Of a stretch of DNA of 64,000 bases, positions 12,333 through 25,560 are shown one piece after another; position 1 is the first letter of the stretch, and every line of letters begins with the position of its first letter. The notes beneath the pieces are model-generated. The model did no database searches, was not told where the DNA came from, and saw only the letters and a list, made by a program, of their open reading frames with translations. The stretch is from Rotaria socialis (Eukaryota > Rotifera > Eurotatoria > Philodinida > Philodinidae). Position numbers and translations under genes: made by a program. The stretch covers positions 1 to 64,000 of the forward strand of contig CAJNYU010002133.1 of NCBI GenBank assembly GCA_905331475.1. The letters run 5' to 3'.

Positions 12333-13687
12333 TGATTCACAGAAGTGTCGACTTTTTATGTTGAATACCTCTTCACCTATAATCAAATAAATATAAGAAT
12401 ATGTTGTCATAAATATGTTGTCTCTATATTTTTGATGCATAGATATCATTTTATCTTAGAAAGTTCAAGTAGATAAAAAGAACGTACTTGAATAAACATC
12501 GAATGATAATTTTCACAGATCGTTGACAATTTTGTTTATTTTCTATATGACATGTCTTATGGATGAGATTATCAGCGGGGTACGATATCAACAATATATT
12601 GTTGCAAACGTGTTGACTGATGAAAAAACACGATGAAAATTTCTGTTCTCACATCGAAATCTCCATTTTGATTAAAATTTAGCTTAGATTATACTTCAAT
12701 AAAAACTTACTATTTTATTTTGCTGTCAGTGTTATTTTGGTAACATACAGTTGTCTATCGAATTTTGTGTATAATGTGAGATTTCATACACACTTGAATT
12801 ATTGGCTTAATCAAGAATGAAAAGGGTCAAGTACCGCCCTAGTCTCATGAAGCGAAAAAAAAATTATCATTACTGATATGCTATATATCATAGATTGCAC
12901 TCAGATAGTATTGCATTGCACTAGCATACACATGATTTTGTCTTTTTGCCTCCATATCAAATTTCATCGTATAAAGATGCAGAAACTATGAAACTCAACA
13001 AATACTATTGTTTGATTTTAACCTGTATACAAATATGAACACTGACTTTTTTATTTTAATTATTTTGTTAGAATTTCTATGTTCCTATTTTGTTTTATTG
13101 ATACAGTTGCTTGATACTTATCTGTCTAGTTATCGTTAGAACTCAAAAGGATAATTCAATTCGTTCATCATACTGTAATTGGCAAGTATGAAAAATATAT
13201 TGGCCATTATGTTGTTTATTAATCCATTAATATGAATAACTTTTCTAATGTATGTGACCTTTCGTCATTCAAAAATCCATTTATCTTCTATTTTCTTTTT
13301 CTCATCATCGTATTCCTTTCGTTCTTCGTTCTTTTCTCTCATAGTATATCGACATCATCTGTCCAATCGATAGACTACTACCACCACCATCATAATCATC
13401 TGCCCTTTGCCAGTATACGCTTGATTTGGACACATGCATACATATATATGTATATATATGCATAACTGTTCGACGCACGCGATAGAGAGAAAAAATAGAC
13501 AGGACACACGAGCTATACTGACGGGCTGATTTTAGTTTGCCCTTCTGTCCTGTCTGAGTTAGATGTTTTTAGAGAGAAAGCAAAAAGTGGGTATCTCGCA
13601 TTTATAACAACAATAATAATAATCAAATTTTGTATACAATATAACAATGTATTTTGTTCCTTGTTTTTTTGTCGATTTTTAGAATAT
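12333..13687. other. Intergenic spacer before the Frizzled gene
   Basis: AT-rich sequence with no coding-like frame. A T-rich tract ending in AG lies six bases before the Frizzled start codon, which looks like a 3' splice site. Part of this spacer may therefore be a 5' UTR intron or outron. Confidence 0.5.
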
Positions 13688-15663
13688 ATGACGATGAAAG
13701 TTAATATCTTTTTCTTATTAATTACATTTGTTAATAGTCAGCAGCATGATTTTTTTTCCAATCTACCTCGTGTTGGATCATCAGGTAATTATACAACTGA
13801 TCGATGTGTAGAGATTGCTCCTACACGTTTATGTGCATCAATGCCATGGAATATGACGATTTATCCTAATCATCTTGAACACATACTACCAGAGGGTAAA
13901 ATCTTACTTGTAAAAAATTATAAAACTTACTATTTTTCTGTTTGTTTTCAATTTTTCATAGACGCTGATAATCATTTGTCATATTTTCTTCCATTAGTTA
14001 AAATTAAATGTTCAAAATTTATACAATATTTTCTATGTAGTCTTTATACACCAGTATGTACTACAGTACCAAAATGTAAGATTTTATTATTGTTAATAAC
14101 TTTTATGATAATTAGATTAGATGGCATAGCTTTTGTAGTAGACAACAATAAAAAGACCCTTTTCCTATAAGATTAAGTCTCTTCTATGTGATATTATATT
14201 TCCAAAAACTAGTTGAAGAAAAATGTACTCTTCATTAATATCGCTTAGGCAAAAAACTATTGAACTCAACTAGTATTTCTTGTTCATTATGTAGCCTAGA
14301 GGAATTGATTTTTGTGTTTATTTGAATTCTATTGAGAATGTTTGCTTTTTTTCTATTTTTAGTAAGTGCTCTTAAACCATGTCGAGCATTATGTGAAGAA
14401 TCTCGCGATGGTTGCGAATCTGAATTGAAACGATTTGGCTATTCATGGCCGCTACAATTTCGTTGCGATGAATTTCCTACTAACGAGCCATGTGTTAGTA
14501 CACCCACAAAAAATCATAATTCAGAAGTATTATTATCAAAAGGTATTGAGGATTTAGATGATTCATGTTCAGACCAGTATCGTACAATAATCAATGATTT
14601 TAATTATAAATTTGATTATAAACCAAATTGTGCTATGCCATGTAATCGTAGTTTATTTGCAACTACACAAGTGAATTATATTCGTCAGTATGTTGGTGTA
14701 TTATCAATTCTATGTCTATTATCAACATTATTTACAATAATGACTTATTCAATTGATTTATCACGCTATCGTTATCCAGAACGACCAATATTATTTTTAT
14801 CTATCTGCTATTTTGCTCTTGCATGTGCATATGTTGGTGGTTTTGTTGATTACTATTTCGGTTCGAATATAGTTTGTAATCCAGAAAATTTTTCACTATC
14901 AAAAGACACAAGATTTCTTGTACAAGGTACACACAATCGAATATGTGTATTAACATTTTTACTGATTTATTATTTTGGTATGGCATCAATGATATGGTGG
15001 GTTATATTAACGTTAACATGGTTTCTAGCGGCTGGCTTGAAATGGGGACATGAAGCCATTGAATCCCAATCGGCTTACTTTCATCTTGCATCATGGGGTA
15101 TTCCAGCTTGTTTAAGTGTCATATTAATAAGTAAACATTCAATTGAGGGTGATTATTTAACAGGTGTTTGTTATACTGGTTTAACAGAGCCCAATGTTCA
15201 ACTTGGCTTTATTATTGTACCAATATGTACTTTATTATTTGTTGGCTTATGTTTTCTTCTAGGCGGTTTTATATCTGTATTTAAAATTCGAACAGTTATG
15301 AAACATGAAGGAACAAAAACAGATAAACTTGAACGTTTCATGGTACGCATTGGATTATTTAGTGTAGTTTATATCGTACCACAATTGATATTAATAATAT
15401 GTTTATTTTATGAACAACATAATTATTTCTATTGGTTAAAAACATGGAAACATGAAGAAGACTTTTGTTCGAATCCTATGCATTGTCAATTAAATGAAAA
15501 TAGAAAATTTCGACCACGTTATGAATTATTTATGATTAAATATACATGTATGTTAGCTATCGGTATAATATCATCGGGTTGGGTTTTAAATGGTAAAACA
15601 ATGGCATCATGGAGAATTTTCTTTTCACGACAACGACGAAGTTCAGGATCAGAACTTTTGTAA
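13688..15663 (+). CDS. fzd: Frizzled Wnt receptor
   Basis: A seven-pass plasma-membrane receptor for Wnt ligands. Exons 13688-13895, 13962-14075 and 14363-15663 join in phase to give 540 aa. The N terminus is a hydrophobic signal peptide (MTMKVNIFFLLITF). It is followed by a cysteine-rich ligand-binding domain whose ten cysteines can be counted across the three exons, ending CRALCEESRDGC and then QFRCDEF and EPC. Seven hydrophobic segments follow (first about VLSILCLLSTLFTIM). Directly after TM7 is KTMASW, matching the KTxxxW Dishevelled-binding motif that separates Frizzleds from Smoothened. The tail is short and ends SELL, without a classical PDZ ligand. The second intron is 287 bases, longer than most here. 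AATAAA lies at 15772. I cannot assign a Frizzled subfamily. Confidence 0.93.
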
Positions 15664-17426
15664 TTATTTATATTCTCTTGTTTTCGTGTAGCAATATGTT
15701 TCTCTTACTTTGTCTTTGTTCAATTAATGTAAATAGAAGCAAAAGCAAAAAAAGAAAATATATAAAATTTCAATAAATACTAAACATAAACATTTTCCAT
15801 GTTAGGAAAAGAAAATAATATGAGTCAATCTAATTTTCTTTCTTTTAATAAAGACTATAAATATAATTGATAGGAAAGGAAATTTGCTTTCTTTTTTGTT
15901 AAAAGCTATTCAATTATTATATATTAGCTGTTTGGTAATTCACCGGAAATAGAAATTTCTAAAGATAAAAAGAACAGCTACGAAGATTGAACTTACGAAT
16001 ACATACATACATACATATTTATTAGTTATAAAATTAGTGCCCTGTGTACGTTTGACTTCTCATCATTACAGCAGAATTTGTATTTTCTTTCTTTCTTTAA
16101 ATTGGTAAATCGAGCCTAGGCATGATTTTATATCCAGTGACCGAATCAACTGAATAGGTCTACACTCAAATACGCGATATGTATTCAGTGACTTGTTTAT
16201 AACTTGAAATTTAATAGGTACACTCAATAAACACAATTGAGTAGATGAAAAAACGACTAGTGTGGAAAAATAAGAGAAACTCCGTCTGCTTTCTGTACAA
16301 TAATTTGTAAAAAGCAGCTAGTGATCAGTACCGCGAAAGTGAATGAACGATACATAGATATGCAAGGAAACTTTACAACTCATTTAACTGTTGTCATTAT
16401 TAATTTAGCATACAAAAACAAAATGAAAGTATGATGATTATTAACGTTTTTACAGATACGAGTTCGTTCTATTTTATAGATTTCTACAATATTTTCAAAT
16501 TAAATGAGAAATTTGCATCGTATTTGCTCACTCAGATGTTGCCATCTCTATAAAAAATTACTGCAAGATAGCACGAGGGTGTACTTATTTATACATGAAT
16601 AACAAATATTAAAATAACGAGAACAAGGAGTATCGTGGTTCTAATATTGAGTATTATTTTGATTTTCTTTAGAGAAAGACTTCGAAAAAAAACTGATGAA
16701 CAAATTAAAGTATAAAAGCACACAGTATGTTTGCAGAGGATAATACTGCTCTTAATTTGACTCTTTGAACAACAATAAAAAATTCTGAATCGAAACATTT
16801 ATAATAAATGATGTTACAAGCAATGAATTATTGATGGCGTAATTTCAGTTCACTTTCGATTTCATATGGAAAAATAAAATTATCCTACAACTAATCTTGT
16901 TATTTGTAGTATTTCTGGCATCTATTATATTGATCAGATATCACTTTTTATTGTCCTGTAAATATACCTTTTTGTTTGTATCTTGATCAAATGCAGCTAA
17001 TCTGTTTGAATGTGTTAGTTGATTGAATAAAAATTAGAAGAATCGGTCACGATGATTTCTAAATGCGCGCTATTCTCATCTTGATTGTCTAGTAAGTCAT
17101 TAGTTCGATCTTTAGATTCATGAGAACCTTGACAAAAAATAAAATTTTCCTGATATATCTATATTAAAAATGAGCAACCATTATAATGTCACGGGTTTTT
17201 TTCACAAAAAGCATAATGACTCTTAGAAATTACTTTACGCTAAGGGAAATTTTATTTCCAAGAGCTGCTACTTCTTGATAATAAAAACTGTTCATATTTT
17301 ATTAAAAAATTTCGCGGTAAATTCGTCTGACTTTGCAGCGTGTATTTGGTTTTTAAAAAATTCACAAATATATTTCAATGTACCTGTTAATGAAAGAAAA
17401 ATAGTGTCTAAAACCATGTCGCCAAC
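15664..17426. other. Intergenic, no gene seen
   Basis: AT-rich spacer between Frizzled and the ART/TPR relic. It contains a short CATA repeat near 16000-16017. No splice-compatible coding segment is visible. Confidence 0.6.
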
Positions 17427-18583
17427 TTAGTCTTCTTGGGCACGTTCATACGTAAGATTATGAAAAATGATCACAGCAATATATAGTGCACAAAGATGAG
17501 AAAGGAGACATTTTTCAAGCGTTTCTTTATACTCAATTAGATGAGGATGACCTGGAGGTAATCTTTCTTGTCCAATATCGACCACTTTCTCCACATATTT
17601 CAGTGCCATATCATATTTTCCTATATTATGATAGATTATAGCTAAATCAGGCTGGTTGTTTGGTAGTTTTTCTTCTCGAATTTTCAGTCCTTTTTGAAAA
17701 TATATCAGTGCCATTGAATAATCTTTCATGTCGCTATATGTTTCACCTAAATTTGCATATGTTGTGGCACAACCAAGAGGAATATATTTTACATTCTCTT
17801 GAATACTTAACGCTTTTTGAAGAAAACAAAGTGCCTTTTCATAATCACCCATTAATCGATGAGTATCACCAATATTGCACTAAGTAACGGCATGATATGG
17901 ATGTTGTTCTGACAAGTAATCATCTATTCTTTGGTACAACTCAGCAAAACTTAGGTGACTAGCAGCCAATGACTGATGATTCGGAGACAGAGCGTTTGCA
18001 TAAATGTTTTGTGCTTTTTCACAACATTGAAGTGCTTTCGAATAGTTACCCAATTTATGATACGCCGTCCCAATATTGTTATAAACGCGTGCTAATTCTG
18101 GATGTGATAGAATTTGTCCACATATCCAAAGTGCTTTTTCGTGTGACAAAACTGCTTCTTTGTATTGTCCTTGACCTTCTTGTGGCTAATCCTAGGCTGC
18201 TGAAAAGATTTGCTTTTTCATAGTCGCTGGAAGCCTGCTCAAGCAATTTAATATAAATCTGTTCAGCTTTCATGTATTCACCCAATCGCAGTCCCTTTAA
18301 TCTGTTCTTTTATATGGCGAGTAAGGGCAGCCAACTGCGGATCTTTGCCATCGATCATGATTAAATGTACTTCCCACTGACGATCAACATTGTCAATCTT
18401 TTTGATTTCGCCTACGTTAAAAACTGTATTCATTGTAAAAAGAATTTCTTCTACTTCTGCGAAACTGTCTGCATCACCTATGTAGGCAAAGGGACTGGTC
18501 GAAGTGGAGACGCTACGAGGATTGTTCGATGATGTAGTTGTGTGTCTAATGGTATATGCATAACACACAAGGAAAGTTGTCAC
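17427..18583 (-). pseudogene. Decayed ADP-ribosyltransferase/TPR gene, 5' truncated
   Basis: Read on the minus strand, three or more frames together encode one protein. First comes a segment (GDADSFAEVEEILFTMNTVF, then GEIKKID and WEVHL) typical of the C-terminal part of arginine ADP-ribosyltransferase domains. Tetratricopeptide repeats follow with kinesin-light-chain-like spacing (YSKALQCCEKAQNIY; YEKALCFLQKALSIQE; YSMALIYFQKGLKIREE; YDMALKYVEKV). Frame changes near 18280, 18150 and 17880, plus an in-frame stop near 17880, break it. One TPR is internally shortened, and the N-terminal catalytic half is missing. ART-TPR fusions of this type are a large family in bdelloid rotifers. The sequence supports a dead or partial copy; introns cannot explain all the shifts. 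Confidence 0.75.
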
Positions 18584-18974
18584 GATATTCTAGTATTTCC
18601 AGTCCTAATTCACTATCTAGTCTGAGTTCAGGTTATAATCGATTGTGTTGATTAAAGAATGCTTTGTTCGATCGGAAGGAAACAATTCCGATCAGGTCAT
18701 CAAATTTCAAAATGAGATTTACTCAAGACATAATCACTTTTTCCCTTCTTGACTCATCATCTAAAAAAATGTTGTTCAGAGTTGATTGGTGTGTGTGGAT
18801 ATGTGCTGACACATCCACACCCACACCCTTCATGTCAATCATTAATCAAAAATTGATATCTAGAAGTCTAATACAACTATATTTATTCTCGAGTATTCAT
18901 CGACAATAAAACATTTAGAAATTTAAAAAACAAATAAACTATGACTAAAATGAGAAAAAAGCAGTCAGGCATTT

Positions 18975-20646
18975 TTAAACCCTTGGTAATTCAGCGACTG
19001 GACGTTTAAATACAAAGTCATGAGGAAATAATTTCGCAGCATTCGGTAACATAAGTTTATATATGATTCCGATGGTACTTGGTGAAGCACCAGTGGCTTT
19101 TTCAATATCTAAAAGCATAAAAGGTAATAGATTCTAGCTATTTATAACAAGAATATTCACTCTAACCTTTTTTTGTTATGTTTTCATTTGCAGCGGAACA
19201 GGCCAAATAAATCGCCCCGCTAACAATAGAAGTTGGTGATCGACCTTGAATATTACAAATTTCAGTAGCACGTTGGACAATATGAGTAACTGCTTTCCGT
19301 ATAAGTATTTTTTGTTCAAGTGCAAGCTCATTGCAAAAGCGAGGCTTTAAGAAAAAAACAGAAGGATTTAAAAAGAAAGCCAATCATTCAACGAAAACTA
19401 AACATACCACCAAATCCTTTATATCAATCTGTTGAACTGAAGATGAATTTGCTAAGGATCCTTTGATTTTTAAATAGCATCGACCGATTTCTTTCGACGT
19501 TACTTTTGAGTGCTCAGCGATTTCTATTGAATAAGAAAAAAACTATATTCTATTTGTAATATTAAATAAATATTTATTAGTAACCTTTAACTGTTCGAGG
19601 TGAACCTTGTTGTCGACAGGCTGTATAAATGCATGAGCTAATGATCACATTTTCTGGGCGACCACGTAAACATTTGTTTTCGAAGCACTGTTTAAATGTT
19701 ATAAATGCTTGGTCAATAACTCTTTTTGTTAAACCCATGGCTGCAGCTGCAGATTGAATCTTACGGTGAGTGTCTCGTAGTGTTTTATCTGCAGGTGATA
19801 TCTAAGTAGTCAATCAATAAGAATTTTCTCTCTTTTCTTAGAAAATAAATATTACTTGACTAATCATTCTGCTACCTATTTGTCTCCCAGAATCTTTTAG
19901 TGATCCTTTAGTATTTGCTGTCGTGGTCGTAGTTGCAAGATCTGTAGAACCGTACAATAGATTTTCAGCAGCACCAACACGACTCCTATCTTTTGCGTCT
20001 GCACTATCTTGAGACGTAGGCCAGCGTTCACTGACATCGACCATTCTAAAAGTATGAAAAACTTTAATGAAATAAATCAGAGTATTCGAAAACTAATATT
20101 AATATCGTATTGGAAAATACAAGTGAAAAATATGAAATCCTAGCATCTGATCTGTCAAATTCTAGTAAATGTCTCAAAGGTGGAATTTAATGTTACCCGG
20201 TCCATCATCTATGCATTAGTACAGAAATGCTTGAAAAATTCAGAAGGTTTTAGACAGAAACGTTAGCTTCGTTAAGAACAATTAAAACAAATGCTCAATA
20301 TATCATTGAGAAATATCGAATTTTTATTTGATATTTCTTGCAAAAAGGAAGATCTTTAGTTTCAAGTCGTCTTATGCTTTTCCCCCTCTATTCTCATCAA
20401 TGTTCTACGTTTGTAAGGTTTCATCAAGAAAAAAATTCACTGAAACTTCAGTTTTTTTGTTGCATTAAATGATCTTACCGTTCGCCTACGACAAGACCGC
20501 ACATTGGACAGATCATATCACCTGCTCTGTAATCTTCGATAAGTGGAGCATCAGGATGAAATCGACATGCCAACGTTTGCATATAACTAATTAAATAATA
20601 AATAGAATAAGAGGAATTGTTTTATAAAAATTACTTACCGTGTCAT
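18975..20646 (-). CDS. GTF2B: Transcription initiation factor IIB (TFIIB)
   Basis: TFIIB bridges TBP/TATA DNA and RNA polymerase II and helps choose the start site. Seven exons all join in phase: 20646-20639, 20586-20479, 20045-19856, 19801-19585, 19523-19408, 19344-19167 and 19108-18975. They give 316 aa, the length of human TFIIB. The N-terminal zinc ribbon is seen as [20 protein letters not shown] then CGLVVGER. A linker (B-reader/linker region, [10 protein letters not shown]) follows. Two cyclin folds come next: [11 protein letters not shown]...[21 protein letters not shown], and then FCNELAL...[19 protein letters not shown]...[13 protein letters not shown]. The first exon encodes only eight bases. 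The gene lies about 240 bases downstream of another minus-strand gene. Confidence 0.96.
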
Positions 20647-20887
20647 AATTGTTTGTATTTCAATAATAATAATAAATATCTACAACAAAACAAAGAAACA
20701 CAATAAGTATATTCGATTTCGCTCAAAATCTTTTTATATTTGTTGAAATGATCCGAAAAAAAAGTGTGAAAAAATTTTACAGACAAAAGAAATTAATAAA
20801 AATAAGAAATAAATAAAATTATATTCGTTAAGTTTCTATGCGCACAAACAGCATCTAGCTAATCTAGAATTATATCATAGGATATGT

Positions 20888-23690
20888 TTAGTTAAAAGCG
20901 AAACGGTTTGCCATATTAGCATTGTTATTGCGATTTTGATAACCATTACGATGATCATTATTATTACGTGATTTTCGTCGACAACGATATTCTCTACTAG
21001 TCTGACTAGAATAATTATTTTGATATGCCTCTTTATTAGTAAACATTGACGATTGTTGATTAGGAGATGAATTATGTTTAAAGTTTAGTGCTGTTGTCAT
21101 GGATGTTGATGGTAATGTGTGTATGTAGGTAATGATGGTTGAAAGTTTGTATTATCTGGAAAAAATTTAAAAAACTTGATAAGTTGATTCGTAAAACGGT
21201 AGATACTCACTAAAAGCTGTTGGTTTTTCACCAAAAGCATGAAAATTAATTAATAACTGATTAAAATACCAACTTGTAGCCATCGCTAAATCGAAATTCA
21301 ACGCAAGATTAGCTATTGTATCTGTCGGTAGGACTAAAAACAGAAATAATTATTTAACTCTTCGAAAAAGATAATAAAAAAAAACATTGTTATCTTACTA
21401 TTCGCTGTTTTAGGTTCGTTCTGTAGTATTGATAAAGAACTATTTGAAGGTGCAGACGGTAAATTTTCTTTTGCGCGAGCAAGAATTCGACCAACTTCAG
21501 GTGATATATTATCGCACGATAATGATGAATGGATGGATGGAATTGGGAATGTTGTGGTAGTTGAAGCTAGAGATAAATTTGTTGAAAATGAATCATCATT
21601 ATCATATTTTACAGATGGTAGTTCGTTGGGTACAAACAATGAAGCATCCTAAAAGATATACATATAAATACTATGAAATGTACAAAAAAAGAAAATTTCT
21701 CTTCTAGTTTTCTAGTTATAGTTGCAGAAAAGCTCTTTCTATCAGATGGTAAGTTCATAAGAAAAACTCTATTTGTCAAAGAAATTTACAATATTCGCCT
21801 AATACTGTTATAGAAGAAGAATGTCGTACATAAAGAAGTCATTTCAGTTCTTTGAATTCACAAATATAATTCTATTTAATTTTTATCAAATGAGAAACTA
21901 GATAATTCCCTAGATGTTTCACTCTGTTTCGCTGAAAATGAATTCTAAGTGTCAATTATAGAAGTTGAAACAATTTAATTATGAGCTTTTGCGAAAACTC
22001 TATCATTTTGATGTCAACAACGATTATTGTATTCAAAAATTCGCCAGACAAAGGGATAATTAAACTGTTACAAGCGTTTAAGGATTCTAGGCAAATATCA
22101 TGGAACCGAACCACGTCTATTTGTCAAGATAACACAATTTTAGATCCTAGCTACGTCTATACAATGATCTCTGATCATATAACGATCAGTGGCATACACA
22201 TCTAAATACTTTCAGCATTAAAAGATATTCTCAACATTGATTTTCATTCTCGCTTACAAAGTGACTTTGAAATATTTTTATGCTTACATTATCAAGCGGT
22301 ATTAATTTTGGTTCTTTGCGTTCCATAGTACTATATCCAAGAAGATCACCATTTGGTTCGCTTGGCCTATCAAGTAAAAATGCAGGTATCGAAAGTGCCG
22401 ACAAAGCATTTTTTTCACATTTTTCTTGTAGAAGAGATTCCTGTGATCTGGCCGCTGGTATTCTTATTGTATCAGGTAGTAATATACGTATTAAAGTTGG
22501 TAATGGAGGTAAACTTTGTCTCTGGTGAAGATCATGTTCGAATAATTTTTTAGTTTGTACTATAGATAAATCTGTTGTGCATGAATGTCTGGATCCGTGC
22601 ATCTCTGCTAATTCTGCATTGTCCGTTTCAAAAAATGATATCTGCTCGAGAACTTGATTATTTTCATCTGCCCAAATGAGTCTCTTTTTTATTAATTTTC
22701 TCACTCCTGGCTCACTCAGATTGCTCTTAATCATCTTATCTAGAAATGAACAAAATAATAGAAATCGATTTCAAGATTAATAAATAATATCATACCTGAA
22801 ATGATATTCTGTATATCTATCGATTGATTCTCCAATCGGATTGTAGAGTCCTTATCCGCAGATGCTGGTCGGAAATTCTAGCACGAATAAATATTTGAAA
22901 TAGTTATAGTATATTTTCTAATCTGTATATATATATATAGTTGTTATTATTCTTACCTTAAAATCTTCCATCCCATTTATTCGCATGTCGATATCAGCTG
23001 AAGAACTGTCTATACTATTATTCAATTTCAATTGTTTACATTTTTGGTATTCAGTATCGGAAAATTTTCTTTTGCGTTGTTGAAAATTAAATCTATCCTT
23101 TAGTTGATTGGTTATCAAAGAATTCGCTGTGACATTTGATACTTTTACAGAAACAATCTCATCTGTTTCCATCTTATTGTGATTTTCAGCTAATTTATTT
23201 TGATCTGGCAATTGAAAATCATTAGTTGGCCTAAAATAAAATAATTAACTCATATAGACATATGATACAAAAGTCAAATAGTTCGATAAAGTAACTAATT
23301 GTTCTTATTTTGCATGCAACAGATATGCTTTTTTTCGATAATGCTCTTTTGTAATGAGATAATCCTATTTAAGAAAATCACAGTAAAAAAATTGCCTAAT
23401 CAAATCCTATCAGACATTGTTATGTAGTATCTTATTTTTTAAACTCTAAAAATTATTTAATCAGATATTAGAAGCAGATATTGATAAATGGCATTAAAAA
23501 ATGAGTGAAACTACATAAAGATTTTTGATTGATTGATTATATTGCATACCTTCAAATATTTTTTTCGAGCCACCTACCTTGCTATTTTAGGTATGCGAAA
23601 TTTCCGTACATTTGGAATCAAATGATTATCTATTTTATTCGTTGATTTTATTAATGATTGTCCTAGACTTTTAGATTCTTTACTGGCCAT
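20888..23690 (-). CDS. Putative nuclear PP1-regulatory-like protein (PNUTS-like?)
   Basis: Exons 23690-23578, 23230-22957, 22877-22796, 22739-22288, 21648-21399 and 21334-21212 join in phase, with a last exon starting at 21155. The protein is mostly polar and disordered. It has a basic nuclear-signal-like stretch (QQRKRKFSD) in exon 2. In exon 4, KKRLIWADENNQVLEQISFFE resembles the segment around the PP1-docking motif of PNUTS (basic residues, V/I/L-x-W/F, then acidic and aromatic residues). A helical segment (LALNFDLAMATSWYFNQLL) lies in exon 6. The TFIIS-like N-terminal domain and zinc finger expected of PNUTS are not seen, so identity is tentative. In the last exon the phased frame stops at 21097, where a 70-codon Asn/Arg-rich frame ending at 20888 takes over. 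A single-base indel in the adjacent AC-repeat would fuse them. Confidence 0.5.
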
Positions 23691-24570
23691 AATGCTAGAA
23701 TAAAATGGTTTTTATCCCTTGTGGATAATGTTATCAAAATGAAGATTTAGACAAGTATTTTCAAAACTCTGATCAAGTGTTAAAACTGTGACTAAGTCTT
23801 ATAAATATCTACAAGAAAACAAAATAATATATAGATTAACTAATTAATAATAATAATAAAATCATTTTTAGGAAATATCGTTTTCCCAAAAATATAACGA
23901 AACAAAAGGGTTTGCTAGATATCAAATTTACTGGAATCATTTTGCTCTAATTATATTTACGTCAAGAATACGAAACTCATCGTACTATAGTTCTGAACTC
24001 TTTTAAGTCACATCTATTGTTCTATAGGCAAATTTTATACTAAATGAAAGCTTATCTTTCGTAGATTTCGAGCCAACATACGAATTATTTATGCACATCA
24101 TTGTTCTTGCCGTTCAACTATACAGGCTAAGTCGTGCTTAGAAGAGCTCCAGTTTTTGCAGATAAATCAAAACATATTAATGATTGAAGTATTTTTTCTT
24201 TAAGTATATTAGAGATATTTTCTATTACGCCTAGATTGGAATTGTTGTGCATAAAATAATAATGTAAATTGAATTCTATTCTAAAATGCACAACGTTCTT
24301 GGGCAAAAGTTTGTTCTAAACAATGTTGCTTAGCCAAATATGCAAAAGGATTAATTTAGTCAATACCAACTCAGTTCTATTGATCCTACCAGCATCAATA
24401 TGAGAAGGTAAAGGATTAAAAATTCATATTTCGTATATAGATAAGAAAAAAGAACGAATATGTATATTCCAGATCATTCTTGAAACATGAAACCCGTTTA
24501 TATAAAATATTATAAGGTTTTTATCGTTGCGTAGACTTTGATTGTATCTGCATAGTTCTTCGGGCCAAGA
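23691..24570. other. Intergenic, no gene seen
   Basis: AT-rich sequence upstream of the minus-strand PP1-regulatory-like gene. It carries a short AAT repeat near 23846-23860. It probably holds that gene's promoter, but no element can be named. Confidence 0.5.
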
Positions 24571-25249
24571 ATTCATCATTACATTGATAAGCCATCTCAT
24601 TTTTTGATAGCATCACCAAATAACCATAAGGTTAAACAATAAATTATTGAATCAGCTTCTTTTCAGGATTATATCTTATAATTATGTACAATTGACTAGA
24701 ATGCTTATATAACAACAAAGTTTTTATTTCCTATCTAATTCACACATTATACGAAAGAAGATAAACAGTAAAAGTCCAACAGCTTGCGTTTTTTTCGTTA
24801 CCTGTTCGGGTTTTTTCAACAGAAAAAATGTTTCTTGCTTATGACTCATGTCAAAAAGATGACTAATTTATGTACATATGACATCATCCGTCTATGATAA
24901 GTATGTGTCATATTTTCTTTTGCAATTACAAATCCTCGATCAGTGTAAAATAAAATCTACGCCTGAAATAAGAATTTTCCCACTATGTGATTGTATAGCC
25001 ATGAAGAAATTTATTACATTAGCTTTAAGGAAAAGATTTTCTTTTGAATAAAGAATATAATACAGATACTAAAATATACTTTGCAACAGATTCAAATAAA
25101 TTCAACGGTATACTAACCACTGCAATGGAGATCTTAATTTCTAAAATTTAACTTAATGAGCGTTAAGTTATTTGTTAAATAAATACAAAAATCTTTTTTC
25201 TATTGCGCAATACATGCAAAGATATATCAGTTTCTATATGATAGACATT

Positions 25250-25560
25250 TTCCATCATATAATTTGTTTTTTTTTGCAAAACCTAAACGTTGCATGTGTA
25301 GATAAAACAATAGTATTTGCGTCTAATCGATATCTGTCTGATGTTTTACCTCAATAACTAATATCTTAAACATTTAAAAATTTTACTAGTTTGTATACAG
25401 CTTTCTCTGATGGTTCCATTCTCATAAGACAACATACAATACAACACGCTTGAAGTATGTCAAAAGTAGATTTCCGAATCGTTCACTAAATCCGATTATT
25501 GTTTAATGTGACGTGCCAGTGAAATAGTGTACGACGGATTCGATGTGCCAAACGATTCTA
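25250..25560 (-). pseudogene. Decayed paralogue of the 115-aa gene at 26.8 kb
   Basis: On the minus strand this matches the central and N-terminal coding parts of the gene at 26820-27167, in the same order, through short blocks such as the ones at 25328 and 25437. The frame is interrupted by stops and indels and no start remains. It is the coding part of duplication unit A. Confidence 0.55.

Noticed and set aside
13232..13465. 77-codon hydrophobic frame before Frizzled
   Set aside because: Low-complexity T-rich and CCAC repeats produce it; there is no splice link to Frizzled.
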